NCBI GenBank assembly: GCA_963931925.1
Contig: OZ007583.1
Coordinates: 18,656,548 to 18,720,547, forward strand
Length of the DNA: 64,000 nt
Reading direction: 5' to 3'
DNA from: Onchidella celtica
Lineage: Eukaryota > Mollusca > Gastropoda > Systellommatophora > Onchidiidae
The first letter of the stretch is position 1. The number at the start of each line of letters is the position of its first letter. A model generated the notes under the pieces. The model was not told the DNA's origin. It made no database searches and worked only from the letters and a program-made list of their open reading frames with translations. The translations under genes were made by a program, and so were the position numbers. This document shows, one piece after another, positions 60,300-64,000 of the stretch.

Positions 60300-63200
60300 T
60301 AATAGTTCGTCCATCAGGTATGATGATGACCTTAACAACACCAGAGGAATAAAGAACAGAAATTGTTGAGTATTTCAACACATGGACAATAAAGAGAACT
60401 AAAGGACACAGAGGACAGAATGGAAAGACTGTTCTTTCATGACTTATGGCTTCTCATGTGACTGATAAGTCCTATTTTTGCCCTGCAGACCCTTCCGCAT
60501 AAATGACAAGAGTGCTCCGTTGGTTCAGTACCACTGGGCCTTTTCTTGCGCCGTTCTCTTTTTTTGATAGCCTGCTGGACTCTGTCAGCTTCCCATGCTT
60601 TGCTGCCTCTGGTAAGGGCCGCCCTCCAATTTGCACGATAAAGCGAGAGCTTTTCCCACTCACTCACATCAATGGCAAAGGCCTTCAGTGATTGCTTGAG
60701 AGTGTCTTTGTAACGTCTCTTTGGGGCCCCAACATTCCTCGTTCCATTGGAGAGCTCAGAGAAGAAGATTTGCTTAGGGAGTCTGGAGTCGGGCATTCTG
60801 ACAACATGTCCTGCCCAACGTAGCTGAATTTTTTTCAGGTGGCAGAAGATGCTCAATTCCTTGGCACGATTGAGGACCTCAGTGTCTGGAATTTTATCCT
60901 GCCATTTGATCCTTAGGATCTTTCTAAGGCAGGCCAGATGAAAGTGATTTAGCTTTCTGGCATGCGATTGGTACACTGTCCAGGTTTCAGCCCCATAGAG
61001 TAGGGTGGGAAGGACCACAGCATTGTACACTTTCAGCTTAGTGTCTGTGCGAATGCCGGCAACATCCCATACTCTCTTTCGAAGCCTGCCAAATGCAGAG
61101 CTGGCTTTGCTGATTCTTGAGAGAATTTCAGTATCAACACGAGCCGCGGAAGACAGTGTACTTCCTAGATAGGTGAAGTTCTCCGACACCTTCAGAAGAC
61201 TGTCATGGACTTTGATATTTGGGGTCACAGGATACTTGTCGTCTGGAGTAGGCTGATGGAGCACTTCCGTCTTCTTTGTGCTTATTGTGAGGCCAAAGTT
61301 GTCACAGGCACTAGAGAACTTATCAACACAGTTTTGCATGCTATCCCCATCGTGTCCCAGAAGTGCACAATCATCAGCAAATAGTAGGTCACAGACTTGA
61401 GTACTTTTGGTTTTGGTTTTTGCCTGAAGTCTCCTGAGGTTGAATAGACTGCCATCAGTTCGGTACTTGATGCTTACCCCTTGAGGAGGAGAGCTAAAGG
61501 CTTCTTGTAGCATTGCAGAGAACATGATGCTGAACAGAGTTGGGGCTAAGACACAACCCTGTTTTATCCCATTTGTGACAGCAAAGGGCTCTGAAACACT
61601 GCCGTTGCTTTTGACTGCAGCTTGCATGCCATGATGAAACTGGCGCACTATTGTGATGAATTCGGGTGGACACCCAAACTTCGCCAAGATTTTCCAGAGG
61701 CCTTCTCGACACACTGTGTCAAATGCTTTTGTGAGGTCAACAAATGTGATATACAGCGCTTTATTTTGTTCCATGCATTTTTCCTGAATCTGTCTGGCAG
61801 CAAAAATCATATCCGCCGTTCCCCTCTCTTTACGAAAGCCACATTGGCTCTCGGGAAGCAAGTCATTTGACGAGAGGTGATCAAGAAGGCGATTCAGAAG
61901 CATTCTTGCCAATATTTTGCCAGCAATTGAAAGTAGAGAGATTCCCCGATGGTTGTCACAGACTTGGCTGTCCCCTTTGTTTTTGTACAGATGGATGATT
62001 GAAGCATCTTTGAAGTCCTGTGGCAGCTTCCCTGCTTTCAACATATGATTGAACAACTCGGTCAACCTTTCAATAAGCTTTTCTCCACCGAAGGCATACA
62101 GCTCAGCAGGAATTGAATCCACGCCTGGTGATTTGTTAAAGGACATCTGATTTGTGGCAGTTCGGGTCTCATTTGCTGTGAATGGCTTGGCAAGAGCTGC
62201 ATTAATAGGAGTCTGAGGGAGGCGGTCAATGGACTCAGTATTTATGTTTGATGGCCGATTTAGCACACCTCCGAAATGTTCTACCCAACGCTGAATTATG
62301 GCATTCAATTCAACAATGCGTGTTGAACCATCTGACGCAAGAAGTGGCGTAGTGCCAGAGCGGGATGGTCCAAACACAGCTCGGAGGCTCTCAAAGAACT
62401 TTCTAGTGTTGTTTGAGTCGGCATATTTCTGAGTTTCTCTTACTCGCTCTTCTAGCCAGTCATTTTTCATTTTCCTCAGCTTCTTCTGGAGTACACCCTT
62501 ACATGCACGCAGTGCATCAGCTTTTGCTGTGGAAGAGGGGTCACTGCAGTGAGCTTGGATGAGACTATTTTTTTCTTTGATGAGCACTTTGATTTCATTA
62601 TCATTATCATTGAACCAGTCCTGGTGCTTGCGGACAGGAAAACCAACTGTGCTGCTGGCGCAAGAGTGTACAGTCGTATTTAGGTCAGTCCAGCTCTGTT
62701 CAATGTTCTCAGGGTCAAAAGTCACGCAATCCAATTTTGAGGAGAGTTCTGATGAGAGCTCGCTCTGTTTCTCAGCTGAGCAGAGTTTTGAAACATTTAG
62801 GCGTTTAGGTGGCGCTTTCCCTTGAGGGCGTCTATTGCGCCTCAATGTTAGTCTGAGCTTGCAAACAATGAGTCTGTGGTCAGTTCCACACTCGGCACCA
62901 CACATCGCCTTTGTTACAAGGACATCCTTTCTGTCAGTCTTCCTCACAATGACATAGTCTATGAGATGCCAATGCTTTGAGCGGGGATGCATCCATGACG
63001 TTCTGTTTCTCACGGGGAGACTAAAATTTGTGTTGGTAATGAACAGGCCAAATTCAGCGCACAAAGTAAGTAAGCGCAACCCATTGTTATTGCATGAACC
63101 AACTCCATGAGGGCCCAAAACATTTGGCCACGCTGAGATTTCGGAGCGAACCCTAGCATTGAAGTCCCCCAAGAGAATCAGCTTATCAGCTGCCGGGACA

Positions 63201-63430
63201 GAGCATATGACAGATTCTAGATCAGAATAGAACTTGTCTTTGGCTTCATCTGGGTTTGTCATGGTGGGCGCATATGCGCTAATGAGGGTGGCTGACTGGC
63301 TTTTCCCAACTGGGATCCTGAGTGTCATTAGCCGATCATTTATTTCAATTGGCATGGACTGCAAGTTTCTGACAAGGTCATTTTTAATTGCAAACCCAAC
63401 ACCATTGTCATGATTCGGATATTGTTAAAA
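60300..63430 (-). mobile_element. LINE D in the CUB intron
   Basis: A minus-strand non-LTR element. Its 3' UTR runs from the stop near 60437 to about 60300, where the minus strand reads GGTCATCATCATACCTGATG. At the 5' side the endonuclease frame ends at a TAA (63425-63427). Sequence up to about 63520 may be more of the element's degraded 5' part. No convincing target duplication was found, so its limits are approximate. It lies antisense to the host gene. Confidence 0.8.
60437..63364 (-). CDS. LINE D ORF: AP-endonuclease and reverse transcriptase
   Basis: 975 codons without a stop. The frame is open a little upstream of the first Met (PNHDNGVGFAIKND). Endonuclease: LISAYAPTMTNPDEAKD, LILLGDFNARVRSEISAWPN, RTSWMHPRSKHWHLIDYVIV, CGTDHRLIVCKL. 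RT: GVDSIPAELYAFGG, NHRGISLLSIAGKILARMLL, TFVDLTKAFDTVCREGLW, NGIKQGCVLAPTLF, active site FADD in LLFADDCALLG, then LYGAETWTVYQSHARKL and LRWAGHVVRMPDSRLPKQIF. It ends with CHLCGRVCRAKIGLISHMRS, a C2H2-like finger. It is related to, but clearly different from, LINE C (same layout, many shared motifs). The first part of the endonuclease with its Asn/Glu residues is missing or broken, so autonomous mobility is doubtful. Confidence 0.88.
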   Translation of the reverse strand: MQSMPIEINDRLMTLRIPVGKSQSATLISAYAPTMTNPDEAKDKFYSDLESVICSVPAADKLILLGDFNARVRSEISAWPNVLGPHGVGSCNNNGLRLLTLCAEFGLFITNTNFSLPVRNRTSWMHPRSKHWHLIDYVIVRKTDRKDVLVTKAMCGAECGTDHRLIVCKLRLTLRRNRRPQGKAPPKRLNVSKLCSAEKQSELSSELSSKLDCVTFDPENIEQSWTDLNTTVHSCASSTVGFPVRKHQDWFNDNDNEIKVLIKEKNSLIQAHCSDPSSTAKADALRACKGVLQKKLRKMKNDWLEERVRETQKYADSNNTRKFFESLRAVFGPSRSGTTPLLASDGSTRIVELNAIIQRWVEHFGGVLNRPSNINTESIDRLPQTPINAALAKPFTANETRTATNQMSFNKSPGVDSIPAELYAFGGEKLIERLTELFNHMLKAGKLPQDFKDASIIHLYKNKGDSQVCDNHRGISLLSIAGKILARMLLNRLLDHLSSNDLLPESQCGFRKERGTADMIFAARQIQEKCMEQNKALYITFVDLTKAFDTVCREGLWKILAKFGCPPEFITIVRQFHHGMQAAVKSNGSVSEPFAVTNGIKQGCVLAPTLFSIMFSAMLQEAFSSPPQGVSIKYRTDGSLFNLRRLQAKTKTKSTQVCDLLFADDCALLGHDGDSMQNCVDKFSSACDNFGLTISTKKTEVLHQPTPDDKYPVTPNIKVHDSLLKVSENFTYLGSTLSSAARVDTEILSRISKASSAFGRLRKRVWDVAGIRTDTKLKVYNAVVLPTLLYGAETWTVYQSHARKLNHFHLACLRKILRIKWQDKIPDTEVLNRAKELSIFCHLKKIQLRWAGHVVRMPDSRLPKQIFFSELSNGTRNVGAPKRRYKDTLKQSLKAFAIDVSEWEKLSLYRANWRAALTRGSKAWEADRVQQAIKKRERRKKRPSGTEPTEHSCHLCGRVCRAKIGLISHMRSHKS

Positions 63431-63530
63431 CTCACGCAGAGAGTGAGGTTGTTGTTTACCAGGGCCATGAGAAATTGGCTGGTGGCCTTGAACGGTCCTC
63501 GCCAAATTATAGTTGGTGAGTAAATAAATG

Positions 63531-64000
63531 TAAAGTTAAACTGCTAGAGTCACGCTTGTCGGCTTTAATGTTCGTGATTAATAAGTAATGGAGTAGGGGT
63601 GAAACAAGGTGGGGACAGTTGACATTGTTAAGTATGACTAGACAAGTTTTTGCACGTTAACTGGCTGGTAGAATAGTGCAGACGTATTACTACAATTAAA
63701 ATGGTGGGAGGTTTCGACCTATGAGATAGCTGAACTAATTGGGCCAGCGGACTAGCACGCTGGGTAGTTAGATAGTATATAACATCGTGTAACGTTCAGA
63801 TTTGGTGAATACAGGCGAGCAGAAGCATCGTGTCGTGAAGTATCTCCGGTCGACCAGTACCTGAACTGTGTGCTTTGAAGACAAGAAGTCCTTGCTAACG
63901 GACTGACTGAGCTCTAGAAAGAAAGGTCTGAGTGGGCTGACCTTTGAAAGCCCACGCTGCGCTATATTGATGTTCGCGCCTACCAGTAGGCGTGAGCAAT
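63531..64000 (+). other. Unclassified sequence, possible LTR or promoter region cut by the window end
   Basis: More GC-balanced than the introns. It has GTATATAA at about 63774-63781, followed by a stretch without obvious coding and ending in short hairpins (GCCTACCAGTAGGC near 63977-63990). TATA box plus hairpins recalls the U3-R part of an LTR, but without a second copy this cannot be shown. Confidence 0.25.

Noticed and set aside
63428-63514. Possible next CUB exon ending at a strong G|GTGAGT donor
   Set aside because: Phase 2 entry gives sequence with no CUB resemblance, and the stretch reads on the minus strand like a degraded 5' continuation of LINE D. Not supported without transcripts.

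Overview
This is a window of animal nuclear DNA, most likely from a marine invertebrate and plausibly a mollusc, although the sequence alone cannot fix the phylum. The reasons are AT-rich non-coding sequence, short phased exons with GT/AG borders, long TAGA tetranucleotide arrays, a high density of transposable elements, and an ApeC-domain gene (ApeC is known from invertebrates, not vertebrates). There are no operons, ribosome sites or prokaryotic features, and most long open frames belong to mobile elements.

Layout. Positions 577-885 are the last coding exon (plus strand) of a class C orphan GPCR resembling GPR158. About 22 kb with no recognisable host exon follows, holding MITE-like elements (3063, 8043, 21326, 21918, 22489) and a 5'-truncated restriction-like-endonuclease (R2/R4-type) retrotransposon inserted in a TAGA microsatellite (17895-20927). 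From 23032 to at least 59748 runs one large plus-strand gene, which I read as 15 exons. It encodes a secreted-type astacin metalloprotease with a long charged propeptide, furin-like sites, an astacin catalytic domain with an intact HELGHSLGFQHE zinc site, an EGF-like module, a complete ApeC (apextrin C-terminal) domain and the start of a CUB domain. Phases of almost all exons agree. Two lesions, an in-frame TGA in the propeptide exon and a one-base frame change in the first catalytic exons, mean it is either decaying or carries sequence errors.

The 18.4-kb intron between the catalytic domain and the EGF exon (32441-50855) is almost wholly mobile DNA. It holds a hAT-like MITE, a giant 2.8-kb foldback element with 1.2-kb arms and GC-rich palindromic ends (33488-36328), and a nested stack. 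In the stack, a Ty3/gypsy element A (36339-49230, TSD CTTAT) has its 3' LTR split by LINE C (36364-39758, 10-bp TSD) and its leader split by a second LTR element B (44467-48930, TSD CCCGT). Partial copies of the foldback family flank the stack at 33096 and 50157. Later introns carry a TAGA array, a second hAT-like MITE copy with an 8-bp TSD, a decayed Mutator-like element with a 9-bp TSD, other repeats, another hAT-like TIR element, and an almost intact LINE D (about 60300-63430).

The most notable results are the astacin-EGF-ApeC-CUB architecture, the giant foldback family, and the fully resolvable insertion chronology inside one intron.
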